From: Azospirillum sp. B510
GTDB lineage: Bacteria > Pseudomonadota > Alphaproteobacteria > Azospirillales > Azospirillaceae
Direction of reading: 5' to 3'
Assembly (NCBI RefSeq): GCF_000010725.1
Contig: NC_013855.1
Location: 124,001 to 188,000, forward strand
DNA: 64,000 nt
This document shows, piece by piece, positions 56,606 through 64,000 of this stretch. Position 1 is the stretch's first letter; the number at the start of each line of letters is the position of its first letter. The notes below the pieces were generated by a model. It searched no databases and had not been told where the DNA came from. It saw only the letters and a list, made by a program, of their open reading frames with translations. The translations under genes and the position numbers were made by a program.

Positions 56606-59600
56606 TCAGTAGACGCGCTGGTTGGCCGGCCGCAGCAGCGGCGGCACGCCCGGCGGAGCCTGGAGATCGAAGAAGGCGCGGTCCGTCGGGTTGACCGCCT
56701 GACCGCCGAAGGTGGCCGAGGGGAAGCCCGTCAGCCCCGCCGGAGGCGCCCCTGGAAAGCCCGGCCGCGGCATGGCGCCGGCCGACAGCAGTAGCGGCGC
56801 CGACGACGGAAGTTCGAGCAACGCCACCTTCTCGTCGCGCGGCGGCTTGCCCTCGGTCACGATGGTCCGCTTGGCGCCCAGCGCCATGAAGACCCGCGTA
56901 TCCGCCCTCCGCGCGTCGGGCGCGGAAAGCGCCCCCGGCTTGCCGGGGAGCGGGGCGGCACTCAGAGGCAGCGGCCCCTCCCGCTTGGCTTTGTCCTCGG
57001 CCTCCTTGCCATCCGCGTCCTCGACGACCGGCACCGCCTTGGTCAGCGCTTCGAACAGAAGGACCGTATCCGCCCCGGAGGAACGGTCGCGCTGCGCGGC
57101 GTTGTGCTGGCGGACCAGCGCGAACAGCGCCCAGGGCCCCTCGTAGGCGAAGGTCAGCGTGGCGTCGTCCACGGCGGACGGTGCACCAATGCCGGTCACC
57201 GGCACGACCTTGCCGTCCTTCGCCCAGCGCAGTGACACCGCAACGCGGTCGCCGGGGTACCAGCGCAACGGTGCCCGCGCGCCGATGTTGGCGATGGAGC
57301 CGGCAGAGGTGGAGAGCTTCCATTCGATGATGTTGGTGCCGCCGGCCTCCCGGCCGCGGTTGACGCGGAAGGTCGGGTCGAGCAGCAGGCCACCGGTCTG
57401 GTCGGTGACGGTGGCCGCCGTCAGCGCCGGCTTGGCCATCGCCATCGTCTCCATAAATCGCAGGGCGTCATGGCCGGCGGTACCCAGGCGGGTGGAACGG
57501 CGCAACCCCTCGATCACGGAGCCCTGGCGGGCGTCGAAGGCATCGTAGAAGGCCCGCACCATGGCGACGTCGGCCTGGTTGTCGCTGATCGGGCCGAAGG
57601 GGAACCGGCCGGCCAGCGATGCGTTGAATGCCGCCGCGATCTCGGCATAGCCCATGTAGACGCGCTGGTCGCCCATCAGGCGGCAGCGGTCGGCGATGGA
57701 TTGCTTCAACTCGTTCAGGCGGCTGGCGAAGAAATCGCTGGCCAGTGCGTCGAACTGCGCCGTGTCCCGGCAGCTGGCGGCATCGATTGCGGCCACGTCG
57801 GTGGTGACAAACTTCTCCAGGACGGCCAGCGTGCTGTTCGGGCGGCCACCCTCATAGCGGTCGAGCTCGGCGACGATGCGGGCCCACTTGGCCGAAAGAC
57901 CGGAGCCCTCGCCACCGCCCATAACGGGCTTCTCCAGGATTTCGACGACCGGCGCCGCGACGTCGCGGGTCAGCGCCGTTACCTCCTGCCGCGCGTTGCC
58001 GAGATACAGGGCCAGCGCCGTCGGGCTCTGCTGGCCGAACAGCTGGGCGGGAACCAGCGGCCCGTCGATCCAGGCATTCAGCGAGCGGGTATCGGGGCGG
58101 TAGAGCTGGTCTTCCTCCAGCATGCGGTCGGCCTGGGCGAGCACGGCGTTGGCCTGCCGTGCGACGATATCGCGGATGGCGTCGGCCGACGTGGCCAGAC
58201 CGATCTGCCGGAAGTTCTGGATCGTTTCGGCCAGCACCGGGAAGGCGAGGCGCAGCGACCGCGCCGATTCCCGGAGCTGGGTCAGCCCGCCGGCGCGGTC
58301 GATGGTGCCGCCGGCAGGGGTTCCCGCCAACGCACGGGCAAGGATTTGCTCGACACCGCGGCGGAGCTGATGCTGCGCTGCGGCGCGCATGGATGGACGC
58401 AGGATCTGCGGAGCCTGCGGCAGGTCCTTGGCATCGAACAGCAGGTAATCCTCCAGCAGCGGCGGAATCGTCTCCAGAGCCGCGCGGTCCCAGGAGGCGC
58501 CGGCCGCCGGCGTCGCCGTCATGCCCGATGTCTCCCCCGAGCGCATGAATCGGCGCGCCGTCCAGACACTGAGCGTCTGGCGCAGGCTTTCAGCCGCCGG
58601 CGAGAGACGCGGTGCGCCGCTCGGCCCCTGGACCAGCAGTCGGCCGATCACCGAGTCCAGCGATTTACCGCCCGTCCCGGCCTCATCATACCGGCGTTGC
58701 GCCAGCTCCTTGATGTCGGCACGCAGCGTCGGGCCGAACAGCTCGGACTTCTCCAGGCGGTTGAGAAGGGTGTCGAACTCGGGCGGCAGCACCGGGCCAT
58801 CGGTGCCGATCCAAGCGCCGTGTTCCAAATTCAGGCCGCGCGCGGCCTCATCCAGGCCCGCCAGCACCTCGGTGTAGGAGGTTGCGGCGTCGGCGCCGGT
58901 GCGCGCGCCTCCCGCCAGCAGCTCAAGCTCGCTGGCGGCAACCGAAAGACGGGCCACGGCGAGACCGCTCATGGCAAGCTCACGCAGATAGGCGTCGGCG
59001 AACTGGCGGAAGCGGCTCGTGACTTCACCGCGATAGGCGGCCAGGTCGATCGGCCGCTGCGCGCCGGGACCGGGGGCCGGGACGGCACCGCCCATTGGCG
59101 GCACGTCGACGCCCCAGCCATGCAGCCGTGCGGAGAAGCCGCGCGCCCCGGTGGAGCCCAGCGAGAACTCCAGCGCCTCGTCGAGCGGCATATTGGGATC
59201 ACGGGAATCGACGGTGTTGTAGGCCCTGGCCAAGCCTTCGGCGATGCCCACCTCGGTGGTGAAGGCGCGCAGCCGGTCGAATCCGCCCGCACCGATCTGC
59301 ACGCGAAGCGGGTCGCGGGTCAGGCGGCGCAACCGGTCCTCGGCGATATCGCGCATGGTCGCCAGCGTCAGCCGGCGATAACCGACGGCCAGTGCACGGG
59401 CCACATCGTCGGGCACGCCGCTGATCCAGGCGGCCGGCAGCGGATTGAACGGCGGGTCCTGCGGCAGGGTCGCCATGCCCTGAACGAAACGCGCGGCGGC
59501 ATCGGCATAGATCGGCGGCGGCGGCGCGCCGGCCTGAATGGCAGCGCGCTGGTCGGAGAGCTGCTGGAGGTTCGCCGGGATGTCCGAAAGGATCGGCACC

Positions 59601-60820
59601 AGCTGGTCCGACAGCGTGTTCACCCGGTGCACGCCGATCCACAGGAGCAGGATCGCGGCGGCAGAGGCGACGGCGGTGCCGACCGGCCAGGCATGGTGGC
59701 GCAGGGCACGGGTCGCGGCGAGCGCGCGGGTCGGCTTGGGCAGCCCCGCCTCGGGGAAGATCTTGCGGTTGAGCAGGTCGCGGCCGAAGACGGCAGGCGT
59801 TTCCGGCGCCGTCCGGCCAACGAAATACAGGCCGCGGACATACAGCGTTTCCTGGTAGGCGGTGCGCTTGAAGGCGATGCCGAGCATGGCGCGCAGCGCC
59901 GCCTCCGTCCCGGCCAGCCGGTCGATCAGCGCCACGAGCTGCGCCCCGTCCTCCCGAGATGCCGCGCCGAACACTTCGAGCTGGAGGGCCAGCATGCCGG
60001 CAGCCATGGACTGAAGCGCCTCACCGACGAAGTCAGGCCTGAACACCGTCTCCAGCGCGTAGGAGGACGACCAGCCGAGCATGCCGTCGCGCATGGGCTC
60101 GGGCAGCGCATCGACGAACAACGGGAAGCCGGGAATGGCATCGCAGCCGGTGACCACCACATAGACCGGCAGCGCCAGCCCGAGAGTGCGCTGGATCTCC
60201 CACAGGCGGGCGTAAAGCTCGGTGCCGCGCGCGGTGGCGCGGCGGACATCGTCGAGTTCCTCCAGCGGTACGGTCAGGATCACGCCGTCGACCGGCATCA
60301 TGACGCGATAGCGGGCAAGCTGGTCGAGCACGCCCTTCCATGCCACACGGGCGTCGTCGATGTCGATTACCACCGCGCGGTCGTAAAAGCGCCAGTGGAA
60401 GCCGAAGGGCCGGTCCTTGGACTCCACCGGCGGCCGCACCTCCTCGGCGCAGGTCAGCAGGCCGCCGTCGTCCCCGGGGACGACGCCGGTACGCAGATAC
60501 CAGGGGACCAGATAGACGTTGCGCGACAGCGTTTCGCGATAGGCCGCCAGTCCCTCGCGGAACAGGCGGCGGAGGTCGCGCGTGCCGACGATGGGCAGCG
60601 TCGCGGGCAGCCCGGACGCTCCCGGCCCCGCGGCGGGATCGGCGCCCTCGGGTGCCGGCAGCGCTTTGACCTCGCCCGGCGGCTCGGCCGGCTGGCGGCC
60701 GGCGCGCAGCAGGATCACCGCCATGACAGCGATGATGGCGAGGACCACCAGCAGCAGCGCCGCGAAGAACCACAGCTGGTTCTGCGCGATGCCCGCCAGG
60801 ACGGTGCCGAGAATATCCAT
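56606..60820 (-). CDS. tssM: Type VI secretion membrane complex protein TssM (IcmF), Walker A degenerate
   Basis: 1404 residues, the largest gene here. TM helix at 14-38 and another near 375-395; a cytoplasmic domain between them, then a large periplasmic part ending in the type VI IcmF C-terminal region. Where IcmF proteins have PWYL...GPPGSGKTT, this protein has VPWYLRTGVVPGDDGG (105-120), so the P-loop Lys-Thr is lost. It forms the envelope-spanning channel with TssL and TssJ. Located between tssL (22 bases upstream) and tssA. Confidence 0.93.
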   Translation of the reverse strand: MDILGTVLAGIAQNQLWFFAALLLVVLAIIAVMAVILLRAGRQPAEPPGEVKALPAPEGADPAAGPGASGLPATLPIVGTRDLRRLFREGLAAYRETLSRNVYLVPWYLRTGVVPGDDGGLLTCAEEVRPPVESKDRPFGFHWRFYDRAVVIDIDDARVAWKGVLDQLARYRVMMPVDGVILTVPLEELDDVRRATARGTELYARLWEIQRTLGLALPVYVVVTGCDAIPGFPLFVDALPEPMRDGMLGWSSSYALETVFRPDFVGEALQSMAAGMLALQLEVFGAASREDGAQLVALIDRLAGTEAALRAMLGIAFKRTAYQETLYVRGLYFVGRTAPETPAVFGRDLLNRKIFPEAGLPKPTRALAATRALRHHAWPVGTAVASAAAILLLWIGVHRVNTLSDQLVPILSDIPANLQQLSDQRAAIQAGAPPPPIYADAAARFVQGMATLPQDPPFNPLPAAWISGVPDDVARALAVGYRRLTLATMRDIAEDRLRRLTRDPLRVQIGAGGFDRLRAFTTEVGIAEGLARAYNTVDSRDPNMPLDEALEFSLGSTGARGFSARLHGWGVDVPPMGGAVPAPGPGAQRPIDLAAYRGEVTSRFRQFADAYLRELAMSGLAVARLSVAASELELLAGGARTGADAATSYTEVLAGLDEAARGLNLEHGAWIGTDGPVLPPEFDTLLNRLEKSELFGPTLRADIKELAQRRYDEAGTGGKSLDSVIGRLLVQGPSGAPRLSPAAESLRQTLSVWTARRFMRSGETSGMTATPAAGASWDRAALETIPPLLEDYLLFDAKDLPQAPQILRPSMRAAAQHQLRRGVEQILARALAGTPAGGTIDRAGGLTQLRESARSLRLAFPVLAETIQNFRQIGLATSADAIRDIVARQANAVLAQADRMLEEDQLYRPDTRSLNAWIDGPLVPAQLFGQQSPTALALYLGNARQEVTALTRDVAAPVVEILEKPVMGGGEGSGLSAKWARIVAELDRYEGGRPNSTLAVLEKFVTTDVAAIDAASCRDTAQFDALASDFFASRLNELKQSIADRCRLMGDQRVYMGYAEIAAAFNASLAGRFPFGPISDNQADVAMVRAFYDAFDARQGSVIEGLRRSTRLGTAGHDALRFMETMAMAKPALTAATVTDQTGGLLLDPTFRVNRGREAGGTNIIEWKLSTSAGSIANIGARAPLRWYPGDRVAVSLRWAKDGKVVPVTGIGAPSAVDDATLTFAYEGPWALFALVRQHNAAQRDRSSGADTVLLFEALTKAVPVVEDADGKEAEDKAKREGPLPLSAAPLPGKPGALSAPDARRADTRVFMALGAKRTIVTEGKPPRDEKVALLELPSSAPLLLSAGAMPRPGFPGAPPAGLTGFPSATFGGQAVNPTDRAFFDLQAPPGVPPLLRPANQRVY

Positions 60821-60842
60821 GGCCGCTCTCCCCGCCTCCGCC

Positions 60843-61751
60843 TCAGCGCGTCACGCGGACGGACGCCTGCATCACCGCGTCCGCCGCGCTCGACAGGTTC
60901 GCCGTGGTCACCCACCACATCGCCTGACCAACCACCAGCCACGCCCCGGCCAGGGCGGCCAGCACCACCGGCCAGCGCACGCCGCGCGCCAGCGTGCGCA
61001 TCTGCCTGTCGGTCATGGTGTGGGCGTATGCGGACGGGATCAGCGTTCGCCCGGCCGGCAGCAGGCCCGGAGCGAGTTCGGACTCCCGTCCGGCGATGAA
61101 CTCGAATAGGCGGGCGGAGATGCTGCGGAGTTGAACCGCGCCGCCGGATTCGCGGTAACGGCCCTTGAAGCCCAGGCCGAGCAATAGGAGATACACCGCG
61201 GCGAGCTGCGACAGCCGGTGGTCGTCGCTGGCCAGCAGCGCCTCCATGCGGTCGAAGACGCGCTCACCGGCAAGCCGGGTGCGGAACAGCGCGTGCTCCA
61301 GCAGCGCGGAGCGCCAGACCTCCCGCCCGTTCCATTCCACGTCGTGGATGAACAGGTCGTCGGCCAGCGCCGCCATGGCGTATTGCGCCTCGCGGTACTG
61401 GCTGATCATCAGTTCGGTGCCGGTGCGCGCGACCTGCGCCGCCTGGGCTTCCAGAAAGTCCTCCAGGCGGCGGATGATGATCTCCGCATCGGGTTCGAGC
61501 GGCAGCACCGGCGGGGCCGACGCCTCGCCCATTCCCGGCCGGGCCGCAAAACCGGCGGGCGCATGGCCGGCGGGCGCATGGATGGCCGACAGGACGAGCA
61601 CGTCCTCGTTCAGAAAGGCCGGCAGGCTTTCGGGTGCTTCCGCGCCGGGTCCGGCGGCGGCCGGCCGGCCGGCACGGATGGCCGCACGGTGCCGCTGAAT
61701 CTCGCGGGCGAAGGCGAGGACATGATCGACCAGATCCCGGCGGTGAAGCAT
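60843..61751 (-). CDS. tssL: Type VI secretion membrane protein TssL (DotU/IcmH)
   Basis: 302 residues. The DotU core includes 'QYREAQYAMAALADDLFIHD' and 'LLLLGLGFKGRYRE', with 'GRESELAPGLLPAG'. One C-terminal TM helix lies at about 258-280, and no OmpA-like peptidoglycan-binding domain follows. ATG at 61751 chosen because the upstream frame overlaps tssK out of register. Twenty-two bases separate it from tssM. Confidence 0.92.
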   Translation of the reverse strand: MLHRRDLVDHVLAFAREIQRHRAAIRAGRPAAAGPGAEAPESLPAFLNEDVLVLSAIHAPAGHAPAGFAARPGMGEASAPPVLPLEPDAEIIIRRLEDFLEAQAAQVARTGTELMISQYREAQYAMAALADDLFIHDVEWNGREVWRSALLEHALFRTRLAGERVFDRMEALLASDDHRLSQLAAVYLLLLGLGFKGRYRESGGAVQLRSISARLFEFIAGRESELAPGLLPAGRTLIPSAYAHTMTDRQMRTLARGVRWPVVLAALAGAWLVVGQAMWWVTTANLSSAADAVMQASVRVTR

Positions 61752-61767
61752 CGTGCCAATCCTCAGG

Positions 61768-63111
61768 TCAGGCCGTGACGAACAGCGTGATCTCGACGGG
61801 CCGGAAGCGGCTGCCGATGCTGTCCGGGTTCCAGATTTCCAGCCGCTCGCCGGGGACGACGTAGCGGGGATCCACCACGACCTCGAACGGCACGACGCCA
61901 CGCGGCGCGGCGACACCGGACTCGCCGCTGTCGTCGAGCGCGATGCGGTCGGCACCCTTCACCCGCAGGCCGGAGAGCGTCTCCAGCTTGGAATGGGAGG
62001 CGACGATGCAGTTCTCCATCCAGGCCGCGACCTCGCCCACGGTCGAGGCGGCCGGGCCGCGCACGCCGATGACCAGCCGGCCCTTCAGCCAAGCCTCCTC
62101 CATCACCAGACCGAACATCCCGGCCTCGAAGGTGAAGGGGATGCGGGCGACGCCTTCCTTGACGCGGTCGATCATGCGCAGGATGAAGTCGCGCACCTCG
62201 CCATAGGCCGACATCGGGTCGTCATGATCGTAGCGCGACAGTTTGGCCGGCACGGCGCCGTTGGCGAAGGCCGAGAGGTGGCCGGCCAGAGTGCACAGCG
62301 AGAGATAGACATCGAAGGGATGGCAGACGCCGACGGCGAGCTGCGCCTCCAGCGTCGGCAGTCCGGTGACGAGGCTGCGGATTTCGGCGCGGGCGGCGTC
62401 GGCCAGTTCGGTCGCGGCGTTGCCCGTGCCGACGCCGGAGCGTTCGGCCAGGAACAGCGCCTTTTCGCGCACGCGGCGCACGATCTCCCCCCCCAGACGG
62501 CCGAGCGCCGAGTTGGCGGCCACCGACAGCGTCGGCGGCACGAAGTCGGTCAGCACGAAGGCATCGTTGCGAAAGGTCGCCCGGCCGACGGGCATCGATA
62601 CGAACTTCTGCGGCGGCTTCTGGTTCGGACCGGTGGTGGCGAACAGACCAAGACGCGGGCGCAGGCGGGCGATGGCCACCTCCTCGCCGCCGTTGAGGTC
62701 GGGAACCGGGCGCCCCTCGACCGAGAGGAAGCGCGAGACTTCGCCGGGCCCCGGCGCGCGGTCGGCAAGCGCCTGCGGAACGATCAGATGGATGGTGATC
62801 TGCGTCTGGCCGACCGGGTCGGCATAGGCGGAGATGTCCACCTCCAACGGTTCGGTGCGGTCGCCGGCGTAATGGACAACCAGCCCGTCGGGCATGATCG
62901 CTTCCAGCTCGCGGATACGCACCAGCCCGGACACCAGATGAACGCGGTCCACCTGAAGGTGCACGACGCCCCAATGGAAGGGGCGGGCATGGCCGGCATG
63001 GTAGGTCAGCAGCCGCTCGTTGCGCAGGGCCTGCTGCTGGAAGTGCTGCGGGGCCAGCAGCATACCGTCGTGCCAGGCGATGGCCTCGGGAATATCGCGC
63101 GCCTCGGTCAT
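61768..63111 (-). CDS. tssK: Type VI secretion baseplate protein TssK (ImpJ/VasE)
   Basis: 447 residues, typical length. N-terminal signature 'IAWHDGMLLAPQHFQQQALR' and the central 'GHLSAFANGAVPAKLSRYDHDDP' split around residue 300. TssK connects the baseplate to the TssJLM membrane complex. Between tssJ (27 bases upstream) and tssL (16 bases downstream). Confidence 0.94.
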   Translation of the reverse strand: MTEARDIPEAIAWHDGMLLAPQHFQQQALRNERLLTYHAGHARPFHWGVVHLQVDRVHLVSGLVRIRELEAIMPDGLVVHYAGDRTEPLEVDISAYADPVGQTQITIHLIVPQALADRAPGPGEVSRFLSVEGRPVPDLNGGEEVAIARLRPRLGLFATTGPNQKPPQKFVSMPVGRATFRNDAFVLTDFVPPTLSVAANSALGRLGGEIVRRVREKALFLAERSGVGTGNAATELADAARAEIRSLVTGLPTLEAQLAVGVCHPFDVYLSLCTLAGHLSAFANGAVPAKLSRYDHDDPMSAYGEVRDFILRMIDRVKEGVARIPFTFEAGMFGLVMEEAWLKGRLVIGVRGPAASTVGEVAAWMENCIVASHSKLETLSGLRVKGADRIALDDSGESGVAAPRGVVPFEVVVDPRYVVPGERLEIWNPDSIGSRFRPVEITLFVTA

Positions 63112-63138
63112 GCCGGCCTCCGGTAAGTGGCGAAGTCG

Positions 63139-63576
63139 TCAGGGGGCAAGTTCGACATCCTTGTCGCCGACGGTGAGAGAGAGCGTGCGCGTGTCGGGCA
63201 CGCGCAGGCGATGCGGCCCGGAAGCGGCGTAGTTGGCGTAGACGAGGATCGCCCAGGCCGCCTCGCGATCCGAAGGGAGCTGGGCTTTAAGCTTCTGGCC
63301 GGGCACCAGTTCCCAGCTTGCGATATCCAGGGTGGAGGGGTGGTCGCGCCGATACTGCTCGCGCTTGGCGAACCAGTCGGCCGCGCTGAGGGTTAGGAGT
63401 TGACCGACCAGCGCCTTGTCCCTGATCGACACCACGTCGATGGCAACCGGCGTGCTGTCGTTGGCGGCAAGCGCGACGTCGAAAGACACCGTGTTCAACC
63501 AAGCCGCCGGCTTGTCGGCACACGCACCGAGAAGCAGGGCGAGGGCAAGGGCGGCATATGAACGTCGAAGGGGCAT
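63139..63576 (-). CDS. tssJ: Type VI secretion outer-membrane lipoprotein TssJ
   Basis: 145 residues with a lipoprotein signal: hydrophobic run and lipobox LLGAC at residues 15-19. The mature part is a small beta-rich domain (VVSIRDKALVGQLLTLSAAD). Short length and location before tssK fit TssJ, the lipoprotein that contacts TssM. The start ATG overlaps the upstream SPOR-like stop by one base. Confidence 0.82.
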   Translation of the reverse strand: MPLRRSYAALALALLLGACADKPAAWLNTVSFDVALAANDSTPVAIDVVSIRDKALVGQLLTLSAADWFAKREQYRRDHPSTLDIASWELVPGQKLKAQLPSDREAAWAILVYANYAASGPHRLRVPDTRTLSLTVGDKDVELAP

Positions 63577-64000
63577 CAGGACCGTCCTCCCGGCTCGGCT
63601 AGGGTAACGATGGTGCCGGCCACACCGCTGGACCGCTTGATGGCATCCACAGCCGCGGTCGCCTCGTCGGGGGTGGCGAAACGGCCGCTGCGTACGGCGT
63701 ACGGCATCGTGGCCCCACCGTCGGGCGCGTAGGACACGGCGGCGGAAACACCCCGCTGGCCGGCGGCGGTGGCGAAGCTCTCTGCGTTGGCTTGGTTGGC
63801 GAAGCGGCCCAGCTCGACCGCGAAGCTGCGCACGGGGGCCGCATCGCCCGCCTTTGTCACGTGGTCGAGCCCGTTGAAGAGACGGTCCTCGACGCCGTTC
63901 TCGACGCCATAGGACAGCTTGCTGCGCGCCTGGAAAGAGGCGCGGTTCACGGACTTGGTCACCGGCGCGGCCATCCAGGAGGGAAGAAAGCGACCAGCGG
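63576..64000 (-). CDS. SPOR-like domain protein (partial, N-terminus beyond right edge)
   Basis: The frame is open to the window edge; an internal ATG at 63974 has GGAGG upstream and could also be a start. The C-terminal ~90 residues look like a SPOR peptidoglycan-binding repeat: 'VRSFAVELGRFANQANAESF', 'MPYAVRSGRFATPDEATAAV'. Coupled to tssJ (TGATG). It may help anchor the secretion machine at the cell wall. Confidence 0.6.
   Translation of the reverse strand, partial: AGRFLPSWMAAPVTKSVNRASFQARSKLSYGVENGVEDRLFNGLDHVTKAGDAAPVRSFAVELGRFANQANAESFATAAGQRGVSAAVSYAPDGGATMPYAVRSGRFATPDEATAAVDAIKRSSGVAGTIVTLAEPGGRS

Noticed and set aside
57470..61099. 1209-residue plus-strand open frame
   Set aside because: It is antisense to tssM and tssL and has the composition of a shadow frame.

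Overview
The window is very GC-rich, with tightly packed genes that often overlap by 1 or 4 bases. The gene families are typically alphaproteobacterial: Aap amino-acid permeases, sulfonate-type ABC systems, a fused LivHM permease, the Avi_7169/7170-type CMD/AhpD family and an Imp-type type VI secretion locus. An Azospirillum-like member of the Rhodospirillales fits best. This is inferred from gene content, since no rRNA or other marker gene is present.

Bases 1-36850 read as an organosulfur and amino-acid scavenging island. From left to right it holds: a fatty-acid desaturase cut by the window edge; an aapJQM transporter without its ATPase; a 2-oxoglutarate/Fe(II) oxygenase and an O-acetylhomoserine sulfhydrylase; a degraded stretch with enzyme fragments; a sulfonate-type ABC operon facing a GntR regulator; a metQNI operon headed by an osmC gene and an internally deleted PLP lyase; a methionine-type aminotransferase; an ssuC-ssuB-SBP-bisC operon for a sulfoxide reductase; an operon of flavoprotein, 2x[4Fe-4S] ferredoxin, binding protein and FMN monooxygenase; a groES-groEL pair; and a liv-type operon with two paralogous binding proteins, a fused LivHM permease, two ATPases, a flavin monooxygenase and a CMD/AhpD fusion. 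The likely logic is import of oxidised or alkylated sulfur compounds, oxidative or reductive cleavage, then assimilation into methionine.

Bases 37000-45410 are an insertion-sequence graveyard. One IS5-family element is bounded by clean 16-bp inverted repeats. Remnants of IS630, IS3, IS21, IS256, other IS5 elements and an ISKra4-like element surround it. Two non-transposase genes survive here: a winged-helix regulator-like gene, and an AT-rich orphan gene flanked by inverted 61-bp copies of an IS end.

Bases 45430-52840 hold the least familiar system. A five-gene, translationally coupled minus-strand operon encodes a membrane sensor without an output domain, a sensor-HAMP-MFS fusion, an orphan periplasmic binding protein, a GNAT acetyltransferase and an ATP-grasp ligase. 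It diverges from a regulator that joins a degenerate receiver domain to a MarR-like winged helix. I read it as a sensing, synthesis and export module for a small conjugated amino-acid-like molecule; this is inference.

Bases 52970-64000 hold a DNA-binding-like coiled-coil protein with repeated acidic D-P-F-x-F-D-D motifs, and, on the opposite strand, half of a type VI secretion cluster: a SPOR-like gene cut by the right edge, tssJ, tssK, tssL, tssM, tssA, hcp and a coupled UPF0114 membrane protein. The sheath and baseplate genes tssBCEFG, tssH and tssI are not in the window.
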